This document shows positions 21,910 through 29,633 of a stretch of DNA of 31,580 nt, one piece after another (position 1 is the stretch's first letter; each line of letters opens with the position of its first letter). This stretch comes from a virus. Position numbers and translations under genes: made by a program. Where the stretch lies: IMG/VR virus record IMGVR_UViG_3300020119_000409, positions 1 to 31,580 of that record; one strand, 5' to 3'. The notes below the pieces were generated by a model. That model ran no database searches and was not told the origin of the DNA. It was given only the letters and a program-made list of their open reading frames with translations.

Positions 21910-22772
21910 TGCAGCAATATGGCAGGCAATATATTTTGCAGGTCGGTAATGAGAGCGAATCGATTCGAATAAATAACCTCAGGGTGAAATTTAAAATAAA
22001 ACACACCCACGATAAAAAACCTAATCACGCCACATTCAGCATTTACAACCTTAATCCGACACATCGAAATCTTATAACCCAAAAGCAATATACCAAAGTG
22101 GCTCTGTTGGTTGGTTATGGGACGCTGGATGATTGCCGCCTGCTTTACGCGGGACAAATTTCAAAGCCAAAAACATTGCGTGAGGATATGGATTTTGTCA
22201 CGGAACTGGAGTGCGACGATGGCGCCACTGATTACCGAAATGCCTTTATGAGCGTCACGCTATCCGCAGGTAGTACGCACGGCGATATCATTGAGCAATG
22301 CCTGAAGACTATGCCTAACGTCCAGCCGGGTGTCATTGGTGTTGATAGTGATGTCACGCTCACCAGAGGGCGGGTGTGTTACGGCTCGACAAGAAGCGTC
22401 ATCGGCCAGATCGCAAATCACCATGATGCTGACTGGTCCATTCAAAATGGGCGACTGATCATCCTGAAAGCTGATTACTGCCAGCCGGGTGAGGCCGCGG
22501 TAATAAGCCAAAAAACCGGCATGATTAAATCACCCAGGGTAACGAACGGCGGTATGGAGGTTTCCTGTCTGCTTAATCCCATGATTCAGGTGGGAGGGTT
22601 AATCCGCATCGATTCCATTGTTGATGATTATGATGGTGACTACAAAGTAACCACTATTGAAAGTAACGGTGACACTCATGGCGAAGACTGGACGAGTGTT
22701 ATAACCGCGGTTAACGGCAAATTTAAAAAGGCCAAAAAAGTTAAAAAATCCAAAAAGAAAAAGGGGGGCTGA
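21909..22772 (+). CDS. Baseplate hub protein
   Basis: The 287-residue product has the hub pattern: an N-terminal strand region INNLRVKFKIKHTHDKKPNHA with FSIYNLNP, then VALLVGYG and LLYAGQISKPK, and a second domain with GSTRSVIGQIANHHDADW. Such proteins form the central ring that holds the spike. The final 15 residues are almost all lysine (KKAKKVKKSKKKK), which may bind DNA or just be flexible. Start and stop overlap neighbours. Confidence 0.8.
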   Translation: MQQYGRQYILQVGNESESIRINNLRVKFKIKHTHDKKPNHATFSIYNLNPTHRNLITQKQYTKVALLVGYGTLDDCRLLYAGQISKPKTLREDMDFVTELECDDGATDYRNAFMSVTLSAGSTHGDIIEQCLKTMPNVQPGVIGVDSDVTLTRGRVCYGSTRSVIGQIANHHDADWSIQNGRLIILKADYCQPGEAAVISQKTGMIKSPRVTNGGMEVSCLLNPMIQVGGLIRIDSIVDDYDGDYKVTTIESNGDTHGEDWTSVITAVNGKFKKAKKVKKSKKKKGG

Positions 22773-23512
22773 TGCTTTATCCAACAGATAACGCCTCTCT
22801 GGATTCAAGCATTGATCTGGGCAATGCAGATCAGGCGTACAACCTGCGCGTCTCTTCACCAGCTATTGTCAAATCCTTTGATGGGCGTCAAACGGTGAGT
22901 GTTCAAATGGTGGCGCATGGTCTGGATGATTCAGGTCAGGAAGAACCACTTCCGTTACTGGTAGATGTTCCCGTTCAGTTTCCGCGAGGCGGTGGCTTTG
23001 CGTTGACATTCCCGATCAAACCAGGAGATGAGGGGCTGGTGGTTTTTTCCGATCGCTGCATTGATGGCTGGTTTTCCTCTGGGGAAACAGGTGTACCGCC
23101 AGATCACCGCCAACATGATTTGAGTGATGCGATGTTTATTCCCGGTATTTCTTCGCTGAAAAGAGTTATCGGCAATTTTCGCAATGATGCGATCGTCATG
23201 CGTCAACTGGAGGGGCCTGGTTATGTGTCCATTGATGACGCAGGTAATGTGGATATTGATGGAGCCATGCTGACCGTCCATTGCCAGGCTCGGTTCATGA
23301 AGCCTGTTGTGATGGATGACACACTGAATGTGGCGGGAATGTTCACCTACACTGCAGGGATGACCGGCAGCGGAGGCGAGGGCTCTGTAGCGAGCATTAC
23401 CGGTACGATGGACATCAATGGAGAGGTGACGCTCAACGGTGTGAAAGTGAGCCTTCACCGGCATCCTGAGAATGGAGACGGAGGAGGCATAACCGATGGA
23501 CCACAGAACTAA
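22772..23512 (+). CDS. Gp138-like membrane-puncturing spike
   Basis: The 246-residue product has an OB-fold-type N-terminal half with QTVSVQMVAHGLD and FALTFPIKPGDEGLVVFSDRC, then DLSDAMFIPGISSL, followed by repetitive beta-helix sequence (VDIDGAMLTVHCQ, TMDINGEVTLNGVKVSLHRH). This matches Gp138_N-type spikes. The trimer forms the needle tip that pierces the outer membrane on contraction. The HxH pair near the end (SLHRHPE) could hold an ion at the tip. Confidence 0.88.
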   Translation: MLYPTDNASLDSSIDLGNADQAYNLRVSSPAIVKSFDGRQTVSVQMVAHGLDDSGQEEPLPLLVDVPVQFPRGGGFALTFPIKPGDEGLVVFSDRCIDGWFSSGETGVPPDHRQHDLSDAMFIPGISSLKRVIGNFRNDAIVMRQLEGPGYVSIDDAGNVDIDGAMLTVHCQARFMKPVVMDDTLNVAGMFTYTAGMTGSGGEGSVASITGTMDINGEVTLNGVKVSLHRHPENGDGGGITDGPQN

Positions 23513-23515
23513 CAG

Positions 23516-23545
23516 CCCTGGCAAATGCCGGGGTTTCGCTTTTAT
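23516..23545 (+). terminator. Weak terminator-like hairpin within tail operon
   Basis: Stem CCCTGGC/GCCGGGG with loop AAAT or similar (one T-G pair), followed by TTTCGCTTTT. It would reduce expression of distal baseplate genes unless antitermination is active. Confidence 0.55.
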
Positions 23546-23556
23546 AAGGGGTAGTG

Positions 23557-23904
23557 ATGCGAACCCGGCGAGTTGATTCAAACAATGACTGGACCTTTGG
23601 CGCCGGAAGGCAGAGTTACGCGACGCAATCAGAAGCGGTAAGGCAGAAAGTAAAAACGCGCCTGCAGATGTTTCTGGGGGATTGGTTTCTTGATCAGGCT
23701 GTTGGCATTGACTGGATCACCGAGATGGCCAGTCGCAACATGACGACGAAAACTTTAAGCGATGCCAGATACTGCATCCTTCAAACGGCGGGCGTTCGCT
23801 CGCTGGACAAGTTCACCTATACCCAGGAATCCAAAACCAGAAAACTCTCTATTTCCGCAACCTACACCGACATTTACGGACAAACTAACGAGGTAACAGC
23901 CTGA
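23557..23904 (+). CDS. Baseplate wedge protein (gp25/GPW-like)
   Basis: The 115-residue product begins MRTRRVDSNNDWTFGAGRQSY. It has a conserved core in VRQKVKTRLQMFLGDWFLDQAVGIDW, where FLGDWFLD is typical of the gp25/gp46-like wedge proteins encoded just before baseplate J. AAGGGG at 23546-23551 supports ATG 23557; a GTG one codon earlier is possible. Its stop overlaps the next ATG. Confidence 0.78.
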   Translation: MRTRRVDSNNDWTFGAGRQSYATQSEAVRQKVKTRLQMFLGDWFLDQAVGIDWITEMASRNMTTKTLSDARYCILQTAGVRSLDKFTYTQESKTRKLSISATYTDIYGQTNEVTA

Positions 23905-25058
23905 TGGGGAAGTTAACACCGCAAGGGTACGTCGCCGACCAGCTCACGGATATTTTCGATCAGTTCATGGCGGGGATGAAGGGAATTTATGGCGACGACA
24001 TTCTGATTGATGCCGATGACCCAGATGGTCAGTTGACGGGGATCCTTGCGCAAATGCGCGCCGATGTTGAGGGCGTGATTCTGGCGATTTACCAGGCAAA
24101 CGATCCAGACAATGCAACGGGAACCTGGCTCGAGCAGAAGGTGGCCTATGCTGGCGTTGAGCGTCAGGATGCGTCCTACTCTTACCTTAGGGATGCTCAG
24201 ATTGCTGGTGACGCTGGGAAGCTCGTTAAAACGGGTTTTATCGTCAAGGATTCAAATGGCATTCAATGGATCACTGAAACAGATGCGACGATAGGCACTG
24301 ATAAAACAACCCTTCATGACTTCAGGTCCCAACAGCTTGGGCAGTTCGTTGTGGCGGATGATACCGAGCTCGAGATTGTCACAATCACCTCTGGAGTAAA
24401 TTCAGTTACCACCACCACACCATCGGAGTTGGGCTATGAAGAGGAGACGGATCCACAATTACTGGCACGTTTCTACCGTTCGCGCAGCAGACCGTCACAG
24501 AATACAGTCGACGGAACAGTTGGTGATCTCTTTTCCGTGCCGGGCGTTATTGATGTGGTCGCTCTGGAAAATTACACCGATGCAGTGGATGAGAATGATG
24601 TTTCCCCTCACACAGTTAATTACGTTGTGGATGGCGGAGATCAAAAAGCAATTGCGCAGGTCATTTACAACAACTGGCCAGGTACTGGATTGCAGGGGGC
24701 TATCTCCGTTCAAGTCATTCGGCCACGCAGTAAGAGGGCCGTGAATATTCTTTTTGACCGGCCAATGCCTGTTGATATGGCAGCACAAATTACAATTGGC
24801 AGAAGAAAGAATTTTACCGCAATCGACACTACTGGAATTCAGAACAATATTACCAACATGGCTTTCAATATTGGCGAATCTGTTTATCAGGATGATCTTG
24901 TTGATGAAATAAAGAAAACACCAGGTTGTTACGTCAAATCGATCCTGTATGGCCGGAAGGGCTCCACGCTAACCGATACACCGGTTGTGCAGATGGGGGC
25001 AGTAGAAAAGCCACGCTTTCTTTCTGGTGACGTGGCAGTAACCGTGACGGATGAATAA
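23904..25058 (+). CDS. Baseplate J-like protein
   Basis: The 384-residue product matches the baseplate J family: DPDGQLTGILAQMRADVEG and NATGTWLEQKVAYAGVER in the N-terminal part, YEEETDPQLLARFYRSRS in the middle, VSPHTVNYVVDGGDQKAIAQ and VNILFDRPMPVDMAAQI in the C-terminal part. Six copies build the wedge ring that changes shape to trigger sheath contraction. Confidence 0.92.
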   Translation: MGKLTPQGYVADQLTDIFDQFMAGMKGIYGDDILIDADDPDGQLTGILAQMRADVEGVILAIYQANDPDNATGTWLEQKVAYAGVERQDASYSYLRDAQIAGDAGKLVKTGFIVKDSNGIQWITETDATIGTDKTTLHDFRSQQLGQFVVADDTELEIVTITSGVNSVTTTTPSELGYEEETDPQLLARFYRSRSRPSQNTVDGTVGDLFSVPGVIDVVALENYTDAVDENDVSPHTVNYVVDGGDQKAIAQVIYNNWPGTGLQGAISVQVIRPRSKRAVNILFDRPMPVDMAAQITIGRRKNFTAIDTTGIQNNITNMAFNIGESVYQDDLVDEIKKTPGCYVKSILYGRKGSTLTDTPVVQMGAVEKPRFLSGDVAVTVTDE

Positions 25059-25060
25059 AA

Positions 25061-25636
25061 ATGAGCACGTACTCTGATTTGCTCGTTATCCAGTATGCAG
25101 ATAAACCGCGCGCCAGAGCAACAATCAATCTCCTTGCCGACCAGTGGGCGCAAAGCTTTTCTGGTGCCGCCAGCATTCCCGAGATGCTCAATATCGACAC
25201 GTCCGCGGGTGTTAACCTGGATATTGTTGGAAAGATAGTCGGTCAGGATCGCACACTCTCCGGAGCGGTAGCGCGCGAATATTTTGCGTTCGTTGGCAAC
25301 CCTAAAACTAAAGGCTTTCGCATATCCAAAGTGGGTGGTTCGCCATGGTATCACCACGGCGACGCGCTAAATGAATCGGTCTCTTTAACAGATACTGAAA
25401 TGCGAACCCTAATACGGGCGCGTTGCGTTAAAAATTTCAGCAATTGCAAAATTGATGATGTGGAGCGCGCATGTGAACTTCTCTTTGGTGCCAGCGGATA
25501 TTTATTGGATCAACTCGCCAATTCAGTTTGGCAAATAACAACTTTTAGCGCAGAGGATTTTGTTTTATTCGCTGCTAAGACACTGGGCATACTTCCGCGC
25601 GCAGCTGGCGTCCGGTACGAATTTATTGAGGGATAA
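25061..25636 (+). CDS. DUF2612 baseplate/tail protein
   Basis: The 191-residue product matches DUF2612, encoded directly after baseplate J in this phage type. It has DQWAQSFSGAASIPEMLNID and AGVNLDIVGKIVGQDRT near the start, and LRTLIRARCVKNFSNCKIDD-like sequence MRTLIRARCVKNF later. It likely works as the gpI-like wedge or fibre-connecting protein. The fibre gene follows 2 nt after its stop. Confidence 0.85.
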   Translation: MSTYSDLLVIQYADKPRARATINLLADQWAQSFSGAASIPEMLNIDTSAGVNLDIVGKIVGQDRTLSGAVAREYFAFVGNPKTKGFRISKVGGSPWYHHGDALNESVSLTDTEMRTLIRARCVKNFSNCKIDDVERACELLFGASGYLLDQLANSVWQITTFSAEDFVLFAAKTLGILPRAAGVRYEFIEG

Positions 25637-25638
25637 TC

Positions 25639-27015
25639 ATGACCCAAGGCATCCGCCCTGATGGGCAAATTTTCGCATCACAGGCCGTAAGTGGTGAACT
25701 GGAAGACTTTCCCGCTGAAACCCGAGGCTGGGGGGTGACTGTTGACGGAAACGACGGGGCAGGGAATAAAGTCACGGATCCAACGGATGGAATCCCACCA
25801 ATGGAGTGGATGAATGGAATTCTCAATAAACTGAGCGCTCAGATTTTCTGGAATATGCGCCACGCGATTCCAGCGTGGGCAACAGGAGCCTGGGACGCCG
25901 GGGCGTTCATCACCTACTCAGGATGGGTGTATTACAATGCCTCTACAGCAGAAACATCGGAGACGCCGGGATCTGGTTCGGCTTGGGTGAAATTATTCCC
26001 ACTATCGGGAATGGATGGCCGATACCTGGAGATCAGTAAAAACCTTGAAGAAATTGCCGCCGAGGGTGCAACTGCACAGGGTGAGGCTCGCGATAATCTG
26101 GGGCTTAAATCTGCAGCGACTCATGACGTCACCACATCCCACACAGACGAGACGGCCGGGCATGTACTGCAGGTGGGTGATTTTGGCCTCGGTAGTGTTG
26201 CACCACGTACATCAGTGGTTGCCAGTAATAATTATGACTTAATCCCGACAGATCTTCCGTCCGGGTACTGGACGCATGTTGTGTCCGGCGGACCGTTTGC
26301 GTACACCTTTACGCTTTATCAGGATGGAGGCGCAGCGAAACAAAGCCGCCATTTAATTATTCCGTCAAGTCCGACTGGAAAAATTGCATTTCGTTGGGAT
26401 GGTGCAACGGCGACGGGCAGTAAAGATTATCAATATTTCTATACTGATAAAAATAAACCAACTGCTGCTGACGTTGGGGCATTGCCAATTATTGGCGGGA
26501 CGTTAACAGGTAATCTCGAAATTTCAGATGGCGCGCCTCTTTTAACATTTACGGATACAAACCAGATACCTGTTAAGAAATATATTTTTGTGTGTGATGG
26601 TGGTGATTTTCGATTAGATGAAGATAGCACTACTGGGAATAACGTATGGAAATGGTCCAGTTTAACAAATGAATTGACTATTAACGGTGAATTGGTGCCA
26701 TCAAATTACGCTAACTTTGATGCAAAGTATCAAAAAATAAACACAGCTTCAAAAGCGGCAAACGGCTGGTTTAAAGATACGAACACGGGAATGATTTTCC
26801 AATGGGGACATAACACTTCTTCCGTCGTTGGGAATGCGACCGTTACTTTCCCGATCGCCTTTCCTAATGCGTGCTTAAACGTTCAAAACTCCTGGATCAG
26901 GGGCGCAAATAACCCTGGGGAAAATCCGTGGGGGTTTGTGTCGAGTTTTAACAATACAACAGCAAGCATAACGGGCGATGCTAATGGTTCGTACTGGTTT
27001 GCAATGGGGTATTAA
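25639..27015 (+). CDS. Tail fibre / receptor-binding protein
   Basis: The 458-residue protein has a conserved baseplate-attachment start ([19 protein letters not shown], then [15 protein letters not shown]) and a middle with [11 protein letters not shown]. Fibre-type spacers ([20 protein letters not shown]) follow. The C-terminal domain, from about residue 375, has GMIFQWG, then [13 protein letters not shown] and SYWFAMGY, a gp53-like receptor-binding fold. The last 600 bp are clearly more AT-rich than the front, suggesting exchange of the tip by recombination. Confidence 0.9.
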   Translation: MTQGIRPDGQIFASQAVSGELEDFPAETRGWGVTVDGNDGAGNKVTDPTDGIPPMEWMNGILNKLSAQIFWNMRHAIPAWATGAWDAGAFITYSGWVYYNASTAETSETPGSGSAWVKLFPLSGMDGRYLEISKNLEEIAAEGATAQGEARDNLGLKSAATHDVTTSHTDETAGHVLQVGDFGLGSVAPRTSVVASNNYDLIPTDLPSGYWTHVVSGGPFAYTFTLYQDGGAAKQSRHLIIPSSPTGKIAFRWDGATATGSKDYQYFYTDKNKPTAADVGALPIIGGTLTGNLEISDGAPLLTFTDTNQIPVKKYIFVCDGGDFRLDEDSTTGNNVWKWSSLTNELTINGELVPSNYANFDAKYQKINTASKAANGWFKDTNTGMIFQWGHNTSSVVGNATVTFPIAFPNACLNVQNSWIRGANNPGENPWGFVSSFNNTTASITGDANGSYWFAMGY

Positions 27016-27017
27016 CG

Positions 27018-27443
27018 ATGATTATTTTTTACAGTGCGGCGAGTAATGCATTCTATCCGGAAACGTTAAAGGCCACCTACGATGCCGCAGGGTCGTGGCC
27101 TACAGATGCAGTAATAGTTGATCATGATGTTTACACCGAATTTGCAGCCAATGAAGTGCCAGAAGGAAAAATACGCATAGCGGGTGATGACGGTATGCCA
27201 GCATGGGGAGACGTCCCGCCTCCAACCCATGATGAGCTGGTATCCCAGGCTGACAATAAAAAAAGCCAGCTTCTGAATGATGCGAGCGTGGCGATCTCGC
27301 CTTTGCAGGATGCTGTGGATCTCGGTATGGCAACTGATGATGAGATCGCACAGCTGAACGCGTGGAAAACCTACCGCGTAAACGTGAACCGCGTTGATAC
27401 CAGCCTGGCTCCTGACATTATCTGGCCTACACCTCCAGCCTGA
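27018..27443 (+). CDS. Tail fibre assembly chaperone
   Basis: The 141-residue protein begins [22 protein letters not shown] and ends with the caudoviral tail-fibre-assembly signature [16 protein letters not shown], then [11 protein letters not shown]. These chaperones trimerise or protect fibres and are usually matched to the fibre tip encoded just upstream, as here. A terminator follows. Confidence 0.93.
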   Translation: MIIFYSAASNAFYPETLKATYDAAGSWPTDAVIVDHDVYTEFAANEVPEGKIRIAGDDGMPAWGDVPPPTHDELVSQADNKKSQLLNDASVAISPLQDAVDLGMATDDEIAQLNAWKTYRVNVNRVDTSLAPDIIWPTPPA

Positions 27444-27466
27444 TAAATGCGCGTGAGAAAAATAAC

Positions 27467-27492
27467 AACCCGCCATAGAGCGGGTTTTTTTA
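27467..27492 (+). terminator. Terminator after tail fibre operon
   Basis: Stem AACCCGC (27467-27473) with GCGGGTT (27480-27486), loop CATAGA, then a T-run. It marks the end of the compact structural operon. Confidence 0.9.
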
Positions 27493-27509
27493 TACCTCTG
27501 GAACTCACT

Positions 27510-27719
27510 ATGAAGCTTATCCAGTGCCAAAAGCACTGCGCTGCGCTATCAGGAAAAGGGCGCGCCAGCTGCTGTGAATATCTTATCGAATCCCGCCGAC
27601 AGTGCCTCGAGTGCCCGGTGTGGTTTACCCCGAAATTTCCCCGCCATATTTACTGCTCCGATGCCTGCAGGATGAAGGGATACCGCCGCCGGAATGGGCC
27701 AAAACCCGCCGTAATGTAA
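27510..27719 (+). CDS. Small Cys-rich protein, possible zinc ribbon
   Basis: The 69-residue product begins MKLIQCQKHCAALSG and contains CLECPVWFTPKFPRHIYCSDACRMKG. The CxxC ... CxxxC spacing is like small zinc-finger or zinc-ribbon proteins. The upstream ribosome-binding sequence is weak (CTGGAACTCACT). ATG 27510 lies just after the terminator. Function unknown; nucleic-acid binding is possible from the zinc-site pattern and basic tail. Confidence 0.6.
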   Translation: MKLIQCQKHCAALSGKGRASCCEYLIESRRQCLECPVWFTPKFPRHIYCSDACRMKGYRRRNGPKPAVM

Positions 27720-27723
27720 AACC

Positions 27724-27741
27724 GTTACGCACGTGCGTAAC
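27724..27741. promoter_or_regulatory. Perfect 18-bp palindrome
   Basis: GTTACGCACGTGCGTAAC is a perfect palindrome immediately after the Cys-rich gene and 75 bp before the Gly-rich gene. It could be an operator for a dimeric regulator or a short hairpin with loop ACGT. TATAAC at 27780-27785 is a possible -10 downstream, with no good -35. Confidence 0.5.
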
Positions 27742-27816
27742 ATTCTGATAACTCGATAGAAACCCATCATCAACCTGTCTATAACCACAGTGCATATCAC
27801 TCGATTAGGGGGATTT

Positions 27817-28806
27817 ATGCGCAACCTGACAGGTGGCGATTATGACGACAACGAATACCCAGAAGACCCGAAACCGGCAAGCCCGGTTAGCCAGGGTCCA
27901 TCTGTTGTGCGCGTGCCGTCTGATTCGCCGAAATGTGACGATGAGGGGAATTCTGAAATGGAACATCCGTTCAAGAATGAAGTTGAGATTAAAGGTTTTC
28001 CTGTTCCTTATCCTATGCACGGCGGCTACGGTGGTGGCTACGGCGGCGGGTGTGGATTTGGTGGGGACGGTTTCGGCGGTGGCATCGGCGGTCTGCTGGT
28101 TGGTGCGCTGTTAGGCCGTGGATTTGGCTTCGGCGGTGGCTTTGGTGGCGGCAACGGTGGTTGCGGCGACAATGGCCGCGTGCTGGAAACCGCTATTCTG
28201 CAGCAGCTGGGTAACGTACAGGCCGCCGTGCCACTGACCGCTCTGCAAACGCAGGCGCAGGTCGCAGAAAGCACCGGCAGCATCAACAACACCACGCTGC
28301 AACAGACCCTGATGCTGGGTGGCGAAATTGCCCGCGCATCGCTGGCCGGTCAGCAGGGTTTTGCCAACGTCAAAGATTCGGTCCAGAACAGCTTCGCTGT
28401 GCTGAATGCCGCAGTGCAGAACGCAACATCAGCTACAAACATCGGCACTTTGACCACTGCCATCGCAATGCGTGATGACGGCGACAAGACCCGCGCGCTG
28501 ATCAGCTCTATCGACCGTGACAATCTTAACCGTCAGTTGACGGTCGCAGAGAACACGATCACCGAGCTGCGTCTGAATCATTGCCGCCGTGAAGATACCC
28601 ACGGTCTGGAAATTCAGATGACCAACAACCAGAACCAGAACCAGCTGCAGTTCCAGGCTCAGGCACAGGGAATCAGTTTCCTGCATCACGGGCTGGCGGA
28701 GTGCAATCAGCTGGCACGCGCGACCAATCAGAACGTACTGGTGGGAAACCAGGGCGTGACGACTACCGGCCCGCAGACCGCCAACCCGACGAACGTAAAA
28801 GTTTAA
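27817..28806 (+). CDS. Gly-rich phage protein, possibly virion-associated
   Basis: The 329-residue product has an acidic N-terminus (GDYDDNEYPEDPKP), a Gly-rich block at about residues 69-118 (GGYGGGYGGG, GFGFGGGFGGGNGG), and a long helical Ala/Gln/Asn-rich C-terminal part ending NPTNVKV. AGGGGGA at 27806-27812 supports ATG 27817 over ATG 27790. Amyloid- or fibre-like self-association, or a decoration or internal virion role, is suggested only by composition. No family is recognised. Confidence 0.7.
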   Translation: MRNLTGGDYDDNEYPEDPKPASPVSQGPSVVRVPSDSPKCDDEGNSEMEHPFKNEVEIKGFPVPYPMHGGYGGGYGGGCGFGGDGFGGGIGGLLVGALLGRGFGFGGGFGGGNGGCGDNGRVLETAILQQLGNVQAAVPLTALQTQAQVAESTGSINNTTLQQTLMLGGEIARASLAGQQGFANVKDSVQNSFAVLNAAVQNATSATNIGTLTTAIAMRDDGDKTRALISSIDRDNLNRQLTVAENTITELRLNHCRREDTHGLEIQMTNNQNQNQLQFQAQAQGISFLHHGLAECNQLARATNQNVLVGNQGVTTTGPQTANPTNVKV

Positions 28807-28820
28807 CGGTAAGCGATTTA

Positions 28821-28845
28821 AACCGGCCCTTCGGGGCCGTTTTTC
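28821..28845 (+). terminator. Terminator after Gly-rich gene
   Basis: Stem CGGCCC/GGGCCG closed by the stable tetraloop TTCG (28830-28833), followed by five T. Confidence 0.9.
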
Positions 28846-28870
28846 TGGATCTGGATGTCGAGGATAGAAA

Positions 28871-29251
28871 ATGTATCCGTATGCCAATATGCCCCAGGCG
28901 AATCCGCTTGCCGGGCTCAATCTTTTTGATCCGCAGGTTAGGCAGTATATTGCCCAGCAGTATCCGCAATATGCGCACATGCTCCCTCAGTACCCACAGC
29001 CACAATATCAACCCCAGTACGTGCAGCAGCAATATTCTGCGTCGCCGCCTACTACCCCTGATTTTGGGCTTTCGCTTGCTGAGCAGCAGTTTCTTTATCA
29101 CAACGCGAACCTGATCCCGGCGTTTTACCAGACACCCGACGGGAAAGCGCTAAATAAAATGTTGGTGGAAGGGATGCAAAAAATGCTGGGGGTGAGTAGT
29201 GGCGCTAATACAGCCGCAGGGTCGCCCGCCCAACCCGGGCAGGCCACCTGA
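28871..29251 (+). CDS. Pro/Gln/Tyr-rich protein, last phage gene
   Basis: The 126-residue product has a Tyr/Pro/Gln-rich middle (QYPQPQYQPQYVQQQY, about residues 40-57) and a folded-looking segment GLSLAEQQFLYHNANLIPAF, then a helix GKALNKMLVEGMQKMLG. GAGGA sits 7 nt before the ATG. It is the last phage gene before the attachment site and follows the Gly-rich gene, so the two may act together. The family is not recognised. Confidence 0.65.
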   Translation: MYPYANMPQANPLAGLNLFDPQVRQYIAQQYPQYAHMLPQYPQPQYQPQYVQQQYSASPPTTPDFGLSLAEQQFLYHNANLIPAFYQTPDGKALNKMLVEGMQKMLGVSSGANTAAGSPAQPGQAT

Positions 29252-29302
29252 CGACGGCGATTATGATGAACGGGAATCGATAGCCATGGAAGGCAAAAAA
29301 AC

Positions 29303-29330
29303 GTCCGAATCTCGTCCGAACATGTCCGAA
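29303..29330. repeat. Three GTCCGAA repeats near the attachment site
   Basis: GTCCGAA occurs at 29303-29309, 29314-29320 and 29324-29330, spaced about one helical turn (11 and 10 bp). Phased short repeats within 150 bp of the recombination core are typical of arm-type integrase binding sites. The stretch 29252-29447 has no supportable gene. Confidence 0.5.
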
Positions 29331-29365
29331 ATTTTGGGTAACTATATGATTTTCTGTGCCTGAAA

Positions 29366-29406
29366 ACGCATCATGATTGGGGTGTTTTTTAATCTGAGTG
29401 ATGCGT
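29366..29406. repeat. Inverted repeat in the right attachment arm
   Basis: 8-bp arms ACGCATCA (29366-29373) and TGATGCGT (29399-29406), with 25 bases between that include a run of six T. It could be a protein-binding site in the attachment arm or a weak hairpin. Confidence 0.4.
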
Positions 29407-29447
29407 ATTTTGTTGAAATGAAAGGAAAAAATAAAATCGAGGAATAA

Positions 29448-29473
29448 ACAGGAATCGTATTCGGTCTCTTTTT
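29448..29473 (+). ncRNA. sdsR: 3' segment of sdsR (ryeB) sRNA; prophage-host junction
   Basis: The sequence around GTATTCGGTCTCTTTTT is, from memory, the 3' end of the SdsR/RyeB sRNA, including the loop and right arm of its terminator. The left arm of that terminator is absent: the bases before 29448 are phage-like AT-rich DNA. SdsR is a sigma-S-dependent sRNA that normally lies upstream of pphA on the same strand, the position and orientation seen here. This is therefore the right att site, with the phage having recombined within the sRNA's 3' end. The complete sdsR is expected at the other prophage end. The exact core length cannot be set from one end. Confidence 0.8.
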
Positions 29474-29608
29474 ATCTGCATGAAAGTAAAAGTCTTTTCC
29501 TGTCTTCACTCATTGCAGATGAGGAACCTCCTGCGCCTCGGATTTAACCATACCACAATCTGGCAGGCGAAAGTCCAGCGCTTTTTGGCGGTTTTGTTAA
29601 ATTTTTGT

Positions 29609-29628
29609 GTGGTGGCGGACGCCACCAC
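29609..29628. terminator. Hairpin downstream of virK-like gene
   Basis: 8-bp stem GTGGTGGC/GCCACCAC with loop GGAC, just after the stop of the reverse-strand VirK-like gene. On the reverse strand it is not followed directly by a T-run, so it may be an imperfect terminator. Between 29474 and 29608 I see no gene; a 7-bp repeat pair ATCTGCA/TGCAGAT (29474-29480, 29514-29520) lies there. Confidence 0.45.
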
Positions 29629-29633
29629 CTCGG

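Noticed and set aside
22955-23581. Reverse-strand open frame of 208 codons opposite the spike gene
   Set aside because: Shadow of the Gp138-like spike gene; no ribosome site and no protein-like motif.
28429-28980. Reverse-strand open frame of 183 codons across the Gly-rich gene and its terminator
   Set aside because: It crosses a strong terminator and two forward genes with good ribosome sites, and shows no recognisable motif.
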